A stretch of 14,727 nt of DNA from J061 sp003695725 [NCBI: Candidatus Schekmanbacteria bacterium] (GTDB lineage: Bacteria > Schekmanbacteria > GWA2-38-11), in contig RFHX01000171.1 in NCBI GenBank assembly GCA_003695725.1, forward strand, positions 1-14,727. Reading direction: 5' to 3'. Shown here piece by piece: positions 1 to 7,389 of this stretch. A model generated the notes under the pieces. That model was not told the DNA's origin and did not search any database. It worked only from the letters and a program-made list of their open reading frames with translations. The position numbers were made by a program, and so were the translations under genes. The number at the start of each line of letters is the position of its first letter. Position 1 is the stretch's first letter.

Positions 1-1
1 G

Positions 2-76
2 AATAGCACAGTTCACAATGGAAATAAGATCAAAATATCGAAAAAATCATTTAAAAAGAAGAAAAAGAAAAGATAA
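2..76 (+). CDS. Possible C-terminal tail of an upstream gene (partial)
   Basis: The frame starting at base 2 is open from the window edge to a TAA at 74-76. It would encode about 24 residues ending in a strongly basic run (KKSFKKKKKR). It lies on the same strand as the small peptide gene that follows 48 nt later, so it could be the end of the preceding gene. The frame starting at base 3 is also open up to a TGA at about 126-128, so the reading frame is not certain. Nothing here allows a function to be named. Confidence 0.3.
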   Translation, partial: NSTVHNGNKIKISKKSFKKKKKKR

Positions 77-120
77 TTGTAAATTTAGAAAAAAAATGTA
101 TAATAATATTAAGGAGATAA
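77..120 (+). promoter_or_regulatory. Candidate promoter and Shine-Dalgarno of the small peptide gene
   Basis: A perfect TATAAT lies at 99-104, with TTGTAA at 77-82 (16 nt spacer). AAGGAG at 111-116 precedes the ATG at 125 by 8 nt. The ribosome binding site is convincing. The promoter is doubtful, because its start site would fall about at the Shine-Dalgarno, leaving almost no leader, and the region is very AT-rich. Confidence 0.35.
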
Positions 121-124
121 AAAT

Positions 125-274
125 ATGAAAAAGAAAAAATATACATCACCTAAGATTATTAAAGTAAAAATAATTCCGGAAGAGGCAATCCTTGGCACAT
201 GCAAGAATGATTTAGGTGTAGGGCCAAATCAAAGCCAATGCCTCATTCCACAATGTTTCATTCAAGGCAGTTGA
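125..274 (+). CDS. Small cysteine-containing peptide, candidate RiPP precursor
   Basis: A 49-residue ORF with an ATG start, a strong AAGGAG ribosome binding site 8 nt upstream and a TGA stop. It opens MKKKKYTSPKIIKVKII, then PEEAILGTCK, and ends in a polar tail rich in Gln, Gly and Pro. Cysteines are at residues 26, 39 and 44. Short peptides with a Lys-rich start, a Tyr-x-x-Pro-x-Ile stretch and a PEEAxL-x-x-C junction resemble ribosomally made, post-translationally modified peptide precursors, where the PEEA part lies in a leader and the Cys-containing tail is the core. That resemblance is from memory of such peptides, not a search. No modifying enzyme (radical SAM, PqqD-like, cyclodehydratase) is present in the window; it could lie to the left of it. 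There is no signal peptide or membrane segment. Alternatives are an unrelated small protein or a chance ORF, though the good start signal argues against chance. Confidence 0.6.
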   Translation: MKKKKYTSPKIIKVKIIPEEAILGTCKNDLGVGPNQSQCLIPQCFIQGS

Positions 275-297
275 TTTTTTGAGCCATCGTTAATCTC

Positions 298-345
298 CCG
301 GCAAAAATATTTTGATGATATTTCAGAATTTGCCGGTGATTTTGT
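298..345 (+). terminator. Interrupted hairpin, possible terminator after the small peptide gene
   Basis: CCGGCAAA at 298-305 is the exact reverse complement of TTTGCCGG at 329-336. Inside it, AAATAT (305-310) pairs with ATATTT (318-323), giving a two-part stem with a bulge at 324-328. The following bases (TGATTTTG) are only weakly T-rich, so intrinsic termination is possible but not assured. The structure lies between the small peptide gene and the PEP-CTERM gene; the rest of 275-384 shows nothing else recognisable. Confidence 0.4.
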
Positions 346-384
346 TCAAAATTATCTTTAATCAGTATTTAGAAGGTAGGCGAA

Positions 385-1083
385 ATGAAAAAAATGATTT
401 CAGTATTTACGATATTGCTGACTTTTTTTGTAATGACATGCACTGCTTCTGCCCTTGTTTTTTATGACAGCACATTCAACGATTCCGATTGGTCGCTGAC
501 CATTCAGACTAAAGCAGGTGGCGGGACGGTCACTGCAATGCAGGTTGCAACAGGAGGAAATCCCGGCGAATTCAGGGAAATAATAAATTCAGTGAACTAT
601 GGTCCCGGTTCTTCTGTTTTCGGTTATCATATTAGAAACGGTGCTGATTATGACCCTTCCACAGAGGGCGCCATAGGTTCAATAGATTATTCTGAAGACT
701 CCATTATGTTTACCGGTTTCGGTGATGGAGAGGCAACAGGTCCTGCTCTTTTTCAAAACGGCAAATATTATTATTCTGCTCAGCTTTATTCCAATCAAAG
801 CGTATGGACGCATCAATCTCTTCTTTCTCTTGGCGAACAGGATTTCCATACACTTTATGATAACAATGACCATCCTGATTTTTCCGCAACAGGCAGTATA
901 ATATCATTTGGTTTTTTCAGGGCAAATACCACTACTTTTGGAAGTTACACCATAGATGCGGGAATAGATAACTGGACTCTCAAAATCAATCCCGCTGTTC
1001 CCATACCTGAGCCATCAACGATGATTCTTCTGGGTTTCGGTCTGGTGGGGTTTGGCTACTTAAAGAGCAGAAATCACGATTAA
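385..1083 (+). CDS. PEP-CTERM sorting domain protein
   Basis: A 232-residue secreted protein, probably exported by Sec and then processed by an exosortase encoded elsewhere. Residues 1-23 form a signal peptide (MKKM start, hydrophobic core, cleavage probably after TASA). Residues 207-232 are a textbook PEP-CTERM tail: IPEPST, a short hydrophobic helix (about 213-226) and a basic end (KSRNHD). The body (about 24-200) has many Gly, Ser, Tyr and Phe residues and alternating patterns that suggest a beta-sandwich, with an FSATG stretch and a closing GIDNW motif. I do not recognise its specific function. PEP-CTERM proteins are usually linked to exopolysaccharide or biofilm matrix. Its start has AAGG about 8 nt upstream. 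It stands alone, with 110 nt before it and 113 nt after it. The sorting signal is certain; the role of the body is not. Confidence 0.92.
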   Translation: MKKMISVFTILLTFFVMTCTASALVFYDSTFNDSDWSLTIQTKAGGGTVTAMQVATGGNPGEFREIINSVNYGPGSSVFGYHIRNGADYDPSTEGAIGSIDYSEDSIMFTGFGDGEATGPALFQNGKYYYSAQLYSNQSVWTHQSLLSLGEQDFHTLYDNNDHPDFSATGSIISFGFFRANTTTFGSYTIDAGIDNWTLKINPAVPIPEPSTMILLGFGLVGFGYLKSRNHD

Positions 1084-1124
1084 TTATAGATTTTTTGAAA
1101 GGTTGATTGTCTTCTTTTCGTCTA

Positions 1125-1187
1125 TTGAATTAGTTTTTGATATTTTATAAAAGATGTTGGTAAAAAGCCAGACAAAGTCGCCTGTCT
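1125..1187 (+). promoter_or_regulatory. Weak candidate promoter and small hairpin before the C25 peptidase gene
   Basis: TTGAAT (1125-1130) and TATAAA (1146-1151) could be -35 and -10 boxes, but the 15 nt spacer is short. Downstream, AGACA (1170-1174) pairs with TGTCT (1183-1187) around an 8 nt loop, just before the gene start. It may be a weak leader hairpin or meaningless. Nothing else stands out in the 1084-1196 gap. Confidence 0.25.
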
Positions 1188-1196
1188 TTATGGTAT

Positions 1197-4040
1197 ATGG
1201 AGACAAAGTTCAAAAAGATGAGGGAATTTTTTAAAACCATTGTCTTTGCTCTTGTGCTTGCGTTCTTACCTCAATTATTGCAGGCAGGAGTAAATATAAC
1301 TATATCAAGTGATGAAGATATAATAGACATTGATGTAAACTATCCTTCTTTCAAAAAGCAGGAAGTAAATATCGATGGAAAAACCTACGACAGGATTTCT
1401 CTTGAAGGCGCGGGATTTCTAAATAAACCCGGCTTTCCCATGATGCCGAAGGTTGTTGCTCTTCTTGATATATCGGCGCAGAATATTGCGGGAATCGAAG
1501 TTGTCGGCAGTGAATCGAAAACTATTTCAGAATTCAACCTTCTGCCTTCGCCGTCAAAAGAAGTAACCGTAAAGGACGGAAAACTCTACACAAGAGATGT
1601 CTATTCTGAAAACAGGGAAGCTTACGCTTCCGATTCATTTTTCCCGGGGATGCTTTTTGAAAAGGGCGAATCGGGGATAATAAGGGGAGAGAGTTTTACA
1701 CAGATTATTTTTTATCCCATTCAATTCAATCCATTTTCAAAAGAGATAAGATTTTTCTCAAAAATTAGAGTACGAGTCAAACTCAGAAAAGAATCATCTC
1801 AAGAAGCATCTTTTAGAAAAGTCGGTAATAAAAAGAGAGAGGTACAGATTGCCAGTTTTAAAAAAGCGAAAAAAACTTTAAAGATAACAACTACCGATGA
1901 GGGAATTTATAAGATTACTTATAAGGATATCAAAAAAGCCGGTTTTAAGCCCACAAAGATTAAGACTTCCACCCTTAAACTTTTCAATAAAGGAAGTGAA
2001 TGCGCTATTTCAATTTTAGGGAAAAAGAAGAAGTATCTTAAAAAATCAAATTCTATTGTCTTTTATGCTGAAAAAAATCAGAACGAATATTCAGATGAAA
2101 ATGTTTATTGGCTTTTATGGGGTGGTGCAAAAGGTAAAAGAATTGCTTCTTACAATGGCAAAGCTGTAAACGATATATCCTCATCGCCAATCTTTTTTAA
2201 TGAAACTCTGCATTTTGAAAAGAATAATAAATGGGTTCAAACCGTTCCTCGTGAAGAAGGCAAGGACCATTGGATGTGGGGCGATTACATATTGGCTTCT
2301 TCACAAGGTAATGGGACAAAAAGTGTTGATTTTGACCTTGAAGGACTTTATCATGCTGGCTCACAAGTTGTAACAGCTACGGTTGCTCTTCTTGGCGTCA
2401 CAACAGATTCGTCAATTACAACTGATCATCATACAAAGCTATATTTAAATGGTAATCTAATCGATGAATTTCTTTGGGATGGAGAAAATGAGAAGATTAT
2501 AACTACAACATTTGATGCAGGTTTTCTCAGCGCAATCTCAAATACTCTATCAGTTGAAGAAATTTCAGATCAAGGTGCAAAATACGATGCAGTTCATCTT
2601 AATTGGTTTGATCTATCGATAAACAAAAAATTTACCGCAATTGATAATACAATAAAATTTTCATTCTCCAAAACAGGGAAGCATAAGTTCAATATTGATG
2701 GTTTTGATAAGAAATCTGTTTTTCTTTTTGACATTACAGATCCACGAAATCCAGTGAAAATTAAAGCCAACAAAGTAAAAAACAGTGATGGAACTTATTC
2801 ATTTTCCTTTGCAGATACAGTTTCTTCAGATAAGACTTATTTTGAAAATGCAAAAAAAGGATTTAGAAAACCCTCTACCATTTTATCTGATAGGAATTCA
2901 AATCTTAAATCAACTCCTAAAGGCGCTGATTACATCATAATAACGCACAAAAAATTTAAAAAATCATCAAAAGCTTTGGCTGATTACAGAAAAAAGGAGG
3001 GAATGATTGTTAAAATAGTTGATGTACAAGATATCTATGATGAATTCAGCTATGGGCTTTTTGACCCTCAGGCAATAAGGGATTTTCTGAAATTTGCTTA
3101 TGAAAATTGGGTTCCAAAACCTTTTTATGTTCTGATAATTGGAGATGCCAATTTTGATTATAAGGATTTTGAAAAAAGTGGCACTAAAAACTATGTTCCC
3201 ACGAAACTTGTCTATACTTCTACTTTTGGACCAACACCAAGTGATAACTGGTTTGTATCTGTTGACGGCGATGATGAATTGCCTGATATGGCGATAGGCA
3301 GAATCCCTGCAAAAACTCAGGAAGAAATCGATAATGCCATTGCAAAAATAATAGCTTATGAAACATCTCCTGCTTCCGGCAACTGGAATCAAAATGTCAT
3401 TTTTGTGGCAGATAAATATGACTCCTCCGCAGGAAATTTTACTGAAACATCCAACCAAATTGCCTCGCTTCTTCCAATTACATATACAATTTCTAAAGTA
3501 TATCTTGATGATTATACAAATAGTAATAATAAGGTTGATATTGAAACAGCACAATCAGACCTGATTGATGAGATTAATAAGGGCGCTATTATGTGCAACT
3601 TTGTTGGGCATGGCTCTTTGGAGGAGTGGGCCGCTGTCAGAGAAAGCGAGTCTGCAAGTGGGAAAAATGGTACATTATTTTCGGTAAAAACTATATTGTC
3701 TCTTTCAAACAGTGATAAACTTCCTCTTATTCTTACGCTCGACTGTTTTAATGGTTTCTTCGCCTCTCCTGATACAGAATGTTTGGCAGAAGAGATGATA
3801 ACCGTAAAGGATAATGGTGCTGTTTCATTTATTGCGCCTTCAGGGGCAGGATACAATTGGGAATCAGAAATCTTTGGCAAAGAATTTGTTGAGTTATTGT
3901 TTGACGGAAATGGCGAAAAGGTTGCCGGGGTTATTTTCAATGAGGCTAAGAAAAACTCTTATGGCAAGATATCAGTGGACAATATTAATGATATACTCCT
4001 TTTTGGAGACCCTGCCACAAAGTTGAATCTGCCAAAATAG
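1197..4040 (+). CDS. Secreted peptidase, family C25 (gingipain-like)
   Basis: A 947-residue exported cysteine peptidase. A signal peptide covers about residues 1-30 (FFKTIVFALVLAFL core, cleavage near LLQA). A long pro-region and beta-rich region follow to about 570. The C25 catalytic domain (about 575-945) starts at GADYIIIT and contains YGLFDPQAIRDFL, then PSDNWFVSVDGDDELPDMAI with GRIPA. The catalytic His is H805 in NFVGHGS and the catalytic Cys is C850 in LTLDCFNG. The protein ends LLFGDPATKL, where C25 domains normally stop, so it has no type IX secretion C-terminal domain and no PEP-CTERM tail. It probably cleaves proteins outside the cytoplasm; specificity cannot be read. The start is uncertain: ATG 1197 lacks a Shine-Dalgarno, while the in-frame ATG at 1218 (MREFFKT) gives a neater signal peptide with GGAG rather far upstream (1199-1202). 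Confidence 0.9.
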   Translation: METKFKKMREFFKTIVFALVLAFLPQLLQAGVNITISSDEDIIDIDVNYPSFKKQEVNIDGKTYDRISLEGAGFLNKPGFPMMPKVVALLDISAQNIAGIEVVGSESKTISEFNLLPSPSKEVTVKDGKLYTRDVYSENREAYASDSFFPGMLFEKGESGIIRGESFTQIIFYPIQFNPFSKEIRFFSKIRVRVKLRKESSQEASFRKVGNKKREVQIASFKKAKKTLKITTTDEGIYKITYKDIKKAGFKPTKIKTSTLKLFNKGSECAISILGKKKKYLKKSNSIVFYAEKNQNEYSDENVYWLLWGGAKGKRIASYNGKAVNDISSSPIFFNETLHFEKNNKWVQTVPREEGKDHWMWGDYILASSQGNGTKSVDFDLEGLYHAGSQVVTATVALLGVTTDSSITTDHHTKLYLNGNLIDEFLWDGENEKIITTTFDAGFLSAISNTLSVEEISDQGAKYDAVHLNWFDLSINKKFTAIDNTIKFSFSKTGKHKFNIDGFDKKSVFLFDITDPRNPVKIKANKVKNSDGTYSFSFADTVSSDKTYFENAKKGFRKPSTILSDRNSNLKSTPKGADYIIITHKKFKKSSKALADYRKKEGMIVKIVDVQDIYDEFSYGLFDPQAIRDFLKFAYENWVPKPFYVLIIGDANFDYKDFEKSGTKNYVPTKLVYTSTFGPTPSDNWFVSVDGDDELPDMAIGRIPAKTQEEIDNAIAKIIAYETSPASGNWNQNVIFVADKYDSSAGNFTETSNQIASLLPITYTISKVYLDDYTNSNNKVDIETAQSDLIDEINKGAIMCNFVGHGSLEEWAAVRESESASGKNGTLFSVKTILSLSNSDKLPLILTLDCFNGFFASPDTECLAEEMITVKDNGAVSFIAPSGAGYNWESEIFGKEFVELLFDGNGEKVAGVIFNEAKKNSYGKISVDNINDILLFGDPATKLNLPK

Positions 4041-4180
4041 AAACTTTTGTCAATTTGTCGACTTTACCAATTATTCAATCGATAGTTTTCAACTTTGCTG
4101 CTTTTTAGTTTCTCTATTTGCATCTTGGTATCAAAAGGTGGTTAAAAATTCTTTTTTGGCAGAAAAGAAAATAAGAAAAA

Positions 4181-4255
4181 TCGGGGCGAGAGGATTTGAA
4201 CCTCCGACCCCCTGCTCCCAAGGCAGGTGCGCTAGCCAGACTGCGCTACGCCCCG
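4181..4255 (-). tRNA. tRNA-Pro (anticodon UGG)
   Basis: Read on the minus strand, this 75-nt stretch folds as a full cloverleaf. The acceptor stem is CGGGGCG/CGCCCCG with discriminator A. The D arm is GCGC/GCGC, and the anticodon stem is CCTGC/GCAGG around loop CTTGGGA, giving anticodon TGG. The variable loop is five bases and the T arm carries GGTTCAAATCC. The 3' CCA is not encoded and must be added by CCA-adding enzyme. The gene is antisense to its neighbours. A T-rich run (TTTTTCTTATTTTC) directly follows its 3' end. No repeat of the tRNA 3' end that would mark an integrated element was seen nearby. Confidence 0.97.
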
Positions 4256-4270
4256 AAGAAATGATTTCTA

Positions 4271-4300
4271 CTATTAACCTATTTTTAGTTAGAAATTCAA
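4271..4300 (-). promoter_or_regulatory. Candidate promoter of the tRNA-Pro gene
   Basis: On the minus strand, TTGAAT (complement of 4295-4300) and TAATAG (complement of 4271-4276) are separated by 18 nt. They lie 15 nt upstream of the mature tRNA 5' end. The -35 fits well and the -10 is poor. Confidence 0.35.
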
Positions 4301-4391
4301 GTAGAAAAAACAATATCTCGAAAAAATAATATCATCTTTTAAATTTATAGTTGGTATATCGATTTTGGAATTCTTTACTATCTGATAATTA

Positions 4392-4420
4392 TTGACAAAT
4401 TGTCCTTTCTTTATTATTGA
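4392..4420 (+). promoter_or_regulatory. Candidate promoter with overlapping palindrome, riboflavin operon
   Basis: A perfect TTGACA (4392-4397) is followed, at 17 nt, by TATTGA (4415-4420), a weak -10. The palindrome GACAA-A-TTGTC (4394-4404) overlaps the -35 box and could be a repressor site. No FMN riboswitch-like conserved stretch was seen between 4256 and the ribE start. The rest of that gap is AT-rich sequence in which I see nothing more. Confidence 0.4.
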
Positions 4421-4524
4421 TTACATTCAAATGAAAGCTTTATTTTAATTCTTTCCGCAATAAATAGGATTAATTTAGAGAAATACAATAATAATCTAAC
4501 GCCTTCACTAAAGGAGAAATACCT

Positions 4525-5178
4525 TTGTTTACCGGAATAATAGAGAGTGTTTGTAAAGTAAAGGATTTTAGAAGAGTTGGAGAAAATGCAGAGATAACGA
4601 TTTCCTATAAACCTGCAGATAAAGGATTTGAAATTGGTGAAAGCATAGCTGTCGACGGAGTTTGCCTGACTGTTAAATCCTTTTCTCACGAAGGATTCAG
4701 TGCTGATATTTCTCCTGAAACATTATCGCTTACAACTCTTTCAGAGAAAAGGACGGGCAGTTGGGTGAATATCGAGCGGGCACTTGCATTTGGTGGAAGA
4801 ATCGGAGGACATTTTGTTTCAGGACATATCGATGGAAAGGGCTTTATCAAATTTTACGATTTGACGGCAAATGGTGGAATAATAAAGATAGAAACAGATA
4901 AAAAATTATTGAATGAAATGGTTAAAAAAGGCTCTGTGGCAGTAGATGGAATAAGCTTGACAATTGCTGAATTAGATGAGAATTCATTTTCCGTAGCAGT
5001 GATTCCCCATACATTTGAGAATACCATTCTCCAATATAAAGGTATAGGGGAGGCTGTCAACATTGAAACAGATATGTTGGGAAAATATGTAAGGCGTGCA
5101 ATTGCAGAATATAAATTGTCTGATAAAAGGGATACAATCTCTTTTGAATTGTTGAAAAATGCTGGGTTTACAGATTAA
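4525..5178 (+). CDS. ribE: Riboflavin synthase, alpha chain
   Basis: A 217-residue protein of normal family length. It joins two molecules of 6,7-dimethyl-8-ribityllumazine to give riboflavin and the pyrimidinedione that is recycled by RibH; it acts as a cytosolic trimer. Two lumazine-binding beta-barrel repeats are visible. The first runs from MFTGIIE at residue 1 and carries VDGVCLTV (43-50). The second begins near 98 and carries VDGISLTI (140-147). [10 protein letters not shown] (95-104) bridges the two, and [11 protein letters not shown] (179-189) closes the domain. The start codon is TTG, chosen because MFTGIIE is the canonical N-terminus and AAGGAG (4511-4516) lies 8 nt before it. It is the first gene of an operon with ribBA, ribH, nusB and the Grx-TrxR fusion; ribBA follows after 26 nt. 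The synonym ribC is used in Bacillus-type naming. Confidence 0.97.
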   Translation: MFTGIIESVCKVKDFRRVGENAEITISYKPADKGFEIGESIAVDGVCLTVKSFSHEGFSADISPETLSLTTLSEKRTGSWVNIERALAFGGRIGGHFVSGHIDGKGFIKFYDLTANGGIIKIETDKKLLNEMVKKGSVAVDGISLTIAELDENSFSVAVIPHTFENTILQYKGIGEAVNIETDMLGKYVRRAIAEYKLSDKRDTISFELLKNAGFTD

Positions 5179-5204
5179 AACATTACTGGAGAGAATTTGA
5201 GATT

Positions 5205-6437
5205 ATGAGTCCACGAAAAAGAAGGGAAGATTATAAATTTGACTCCATAGAAGATGCCATCAAGGATATAAAAGAAGGAAAAATGGTAATCCTCTGCGAT
5301 GATGAGGATAGAGAGAATGAGGGCGATCTTACGATGGCGGCTGAAAAGGTGACGCCTGAAGCTATAAATTTTATGGCAAAATATGGGCGCGGTTTGATTT
5401 GCCTTCCAATGACTGCTGAACAATGCGATAAACTCGACCTTCCATTGATGGTATCTGACAACACAAATAATTTTCAAACTGCTTTTACTGTGTCAATCGA
5501 AGCTAAAAAAGGGATTACAACAGGTATTTCAGCGAAAGACAGGGCGACAACTATCCTTACAGCAATAAAGCCTGATGCAAAACCAGAGGATTTAGCCCGT
5601 CCGGGACATGTTTTCCCCCTGCGTGCTGCTGCAGGAGGGGTTTTACAGCGAACTGGACAAACAGAAGGAGCAGTTGACCTTGCTCGCCTTGCAGGTCTAA
5701 TCCCTGCTGGTGTGATTTGTGAGATAATGGATGATGACGGGACGATGGCAAGGATTCCAAAACTTATGAAATTTGCAAAGAAGCATAATTTAAAGATAGT
5801 CACAATAAAGGATTTAATTGAATACCGCTTCCGTAAAGAATCACTCGTAGTAAGAGAGGCAGATACTATTATTCCAACTCCTTATGGCACATTTAGAGCT
5901 ATTGGTTTTAGAAGCATTGTTGATAATCACTCCCATGTGGCGCTGATTAAAGGGGATGTGGCTGATGGAAGTGAAATTCTTGTAAGAGTCCATTCTATGT
6001 GCCTTACAGGAGATGTTTTTGGCTCGAAGAGATGCGACTGCGGTGAACAGCTTCACACAGCAATGCAAAGAATTGAATCAGAGGGCAAAGGAGTTGTCCT
6101 CTACCTATATCAGGAAGGAAGAGGGATTGGCCTTCTCAATAAACTTAAAGCATACGAATTGCAGGATAAGGGGTTTGATACTGTTGAAGCAAACGAAAAA
6201 CTCGGTTTTAAAGCCGATTTGAGAGAATATGGGATAGGTGCTCAAATCTTGGCTAATCTTGGGATTAAAAAAATCAGGTTGATGACAAACAACCCTCGAA
6301 AGATAGTGGGAATCAAAGGTTATGGTTTAGATGTCGTTGAAAGAGTGCCAATTGAAATACCTGCAAATGATTCGAATATAAAGTATCTCAAAACAAAACA
6401 GGAAAAGTTAGGACATATTTTGAATAAAATAAAATAA
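5205..6437 (+). CDS. ribBA: Bifunctional DHBP synthase / GTP cyclohydrolase II
   Basis: A 410-residue fusion catalysing both entry steps of riboflavin synthesis. Residues 1-209 are the RibB half, which turns ribulose 5-phosphate into dihydroxybutanone phosphate. It shows [10 protein letters not shown] (32-41, including metal ligand E37), [10 protein letters not shown] (132-141) and DDDGTMAR (176-183). Residues 210-410 are the RibA half, which opens GTP. It has zinc cysteines C266, C277 and C279 in [25 protein letters not shown] (306-314), [11 protein letters not shown] (339-349) and TNNPRKI (361-367). Oddity: the RibB motif usually read as GHTE is GQTE here, so residue 152, the second metal ligand (H153 in E. 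coli RibB), is Gln. Either the RibB activity is changed or this is a tolerated lineage variant. GGAGAG lies 11 nt before the ATG. ribH follows after 17 nt. Confidence 0.97.
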   Translation: MSPRKRREDYKFDSIEDAIKDIKEGKMVILCDDEDRENEGDLTMAAEKVTPEAINFMAKYGRGLICLPMTAEQCDKLDLPLMVSDNTNNFQTAFTVSIEAKKGITTGISAKDRATTILTAIKPDAKPEDLARPGHVFPLRAAAGGVLQRTGQTEGAVDLARLAGLIPAGVICEIMDDDGTMARIPKLMKFAKKHNLKIVTIKDLIEYRFRKESLVVREADTIIPTPYGTFRAIGFRSIVDNHSHVALIKGDVADGSEILVRVHSMCLTGDVFGSKRCDCGEQLHTAMQRIESEGKGVVLYLYQEGRGIGLLNKLKAYELQDKGFDTVEANEKLGFKADLREYGIGAQILANLGIKKIRLMTNNPRKIVGIKGYGLDVVERVPIEIPANDSNIKYLKTKQEKLGHILNKIK

Positions 6438-6454
6438 TTAGCGGAGATATTGTT

Positions 6455-6922
6455 ATGACTGCCACTTATTATGAAGGTAATTTCAATGCTACCGGTATGA
6501 AATTTGGAATCGTTGTAAGCCGGTTTAATGAATTCATTACTGAAAAACTTCTTCAGGGAGCTATGGATGCACTGCTTCGCAACGGCGCTATAAGTCAAAA
6601 CATTTCAGTTGCTCGTGTCCCTGGTTCCTTTGAAATTCCATTGCTTGCAAAGAAGATGGCTAACAGCGGAAAATACGATGCCTTGATCTGTTTGGGTTCG
6701 CTTATTAGAGGACAAACTCCACATTTTGATTATATTGCAGCTGAGGTTACAAAGGGATTGGCGCAGATACAGCTTGAATCAGGCATTCCTGTTGCCTTCG
6801 GAGTTCTTACTGCCGATACGCTTGAGCAATCAATCGAAAGAGCAGGTACAAAATTGGGGAATAAAGGCCGTGATGCAGCACTATCTGCCATAGAAATGGC
6901 AAACCTCCTAAAACAGCTTTAG
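6455..6922 (+). CDS. ribH: 6,7-dimethyl-8-ribityllumazine synthase
   Basis: A 155-residue protein of typical length. It condenses the RibB product with the aminopyrimidine from the RibA/RibD branch to form lumazine, the substrate of RibE, and usually assembles into pentamers or a 60-subunit shell. Family motifs in order are [12 protein letters not shown] (21-32), [10 protein letters not shown] (54-63), [15 protein letters not shown] (79-93) with catalytic H90, PVAFGVLT (112-119) and the GNKGRDAA end region (135-142). The usual LGAxIRG is LGSLIRG here, a mild change. GGAG (6443-6446) lies 8 nt before the ATG. The next gene, nusB, begins 8 nt after the stop, a very common ribH-nusB arrangement. 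Confidence 0.97.
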   Translation: MTATYYEGNFNATGMKFGIVVSRFNEFITEKLLQGAMDALLRNGAISQNISVARVPGSFEIPLLAKKMANSGKYDALICLGSLIRGQTPHFDYIAAEVTKGLAQIQLESGIPVAFGVLTADTLEQSIERAGTKLGNKGRDAALSAIEMANLLKQL

Positions 6923-6930
6923 GTTGATTT

Positions 6931-7389
6931 ATGGGATTAAGACGGGAAGCAAGAGAACTTGCCTTACAGTTTCTCTACAAGTATAATTCATTGAAAGAAG
7001 TTGACTTTCCTAAGGAAGTAAATGCCGATTTGGAAAAATTCTGGCAAAGTTTCAGGCCAGATTTTTCAGGAAAGGGAAAAGAATTTACTGAAAAAATAGT
7101 TTTTACAGTCTTTCAAAATTTCTCTGAAATCGACCCATTGATATCATCGTCTCTTAAAAATTGGAAGTTTGATAGATTGTCATCGATAGATAAAAATATT
7201 CTTAGAATCGCTGTGGCAGAGTTTCTCTACTTTGACGACATTGATTTTAATGTGAGCATAAATGAGGCAATAGAAATTGCTAAGAAATACGGCGCTCAAA
7301 ATTCAGGAAAATTTGTCAATGGAGTCCTTGACAGAATAAAGGAGAAAATTGAAGAAGAGAAGAGGAGAAAAGAAGAATGCCTGATATAG
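6931..7389 (+). CDS. nusB: Transcription antitermination factor NusB
   Basis: A 152-residue all-helical RNA-binding protein. With NusE (S10) it binds boxA RNA in rRNA leaders and prevents early termination. The N-terminal MGLRREARELALQFLYKYN fits the family start. Later motifs are LKNWKFDRLSSIDKNILRIA and, near the C-terminus, SINEAIEIAKKYG followed by KFVNGVLDRI. The end is a charged Glu/Lys/Arg helix. Its ribosome binding site is weak (AGG inside the ribH stop region), which suggests translation coupled to ribH. Its last 13 nt overlap the start of the Grx-TrxR gene in another frame, so the two are probably also translationally coupled. Placement downstream of ribH matches many bacteria. Confidence 0.96.
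   Translation: MGLRREARELALQFLYKYNSLKEVDFPKEVNADLEKFWQSFRPDFSGKGKEFTEKIVFTVFQNFSEIDPLISSSLKNWKFDRLSSIDKNILRIAVAEFLYFDDIDFNVSINEAIEIAKKYGAQNSGKFVNGVLDRIKEKIEEEKRRKEECLI

Noticed and set aside
2967-3554. 195-residue minus-strand ORF inside the C25 peptidase gene
   Set aside because: It lies fully antisense to a gene with clear catalytic motifs, is rich in Ile, Cys and Phe as expected from a reverse-frame shadow, and has no recognisable domain.
3512-3940. 142-residue minus-strand ORF overlapping the end of the C25 gene
   Set aside because: Antisense shadow of the catalytic domain region; no family resemblance.
4181-4255. tRNA as a possible integration site of a mobile element
   Set aside because: No second copy of the tRNA 3' end and no integrase, phage or transposase gene was seen in the window.
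4131-4329. 60- and 63-residue ORFs over the tRNA region
   Set aside because: They are translations of the tRNA-Pro gene itself (for example the familiar GARGFEPP peptide), not real proteins.
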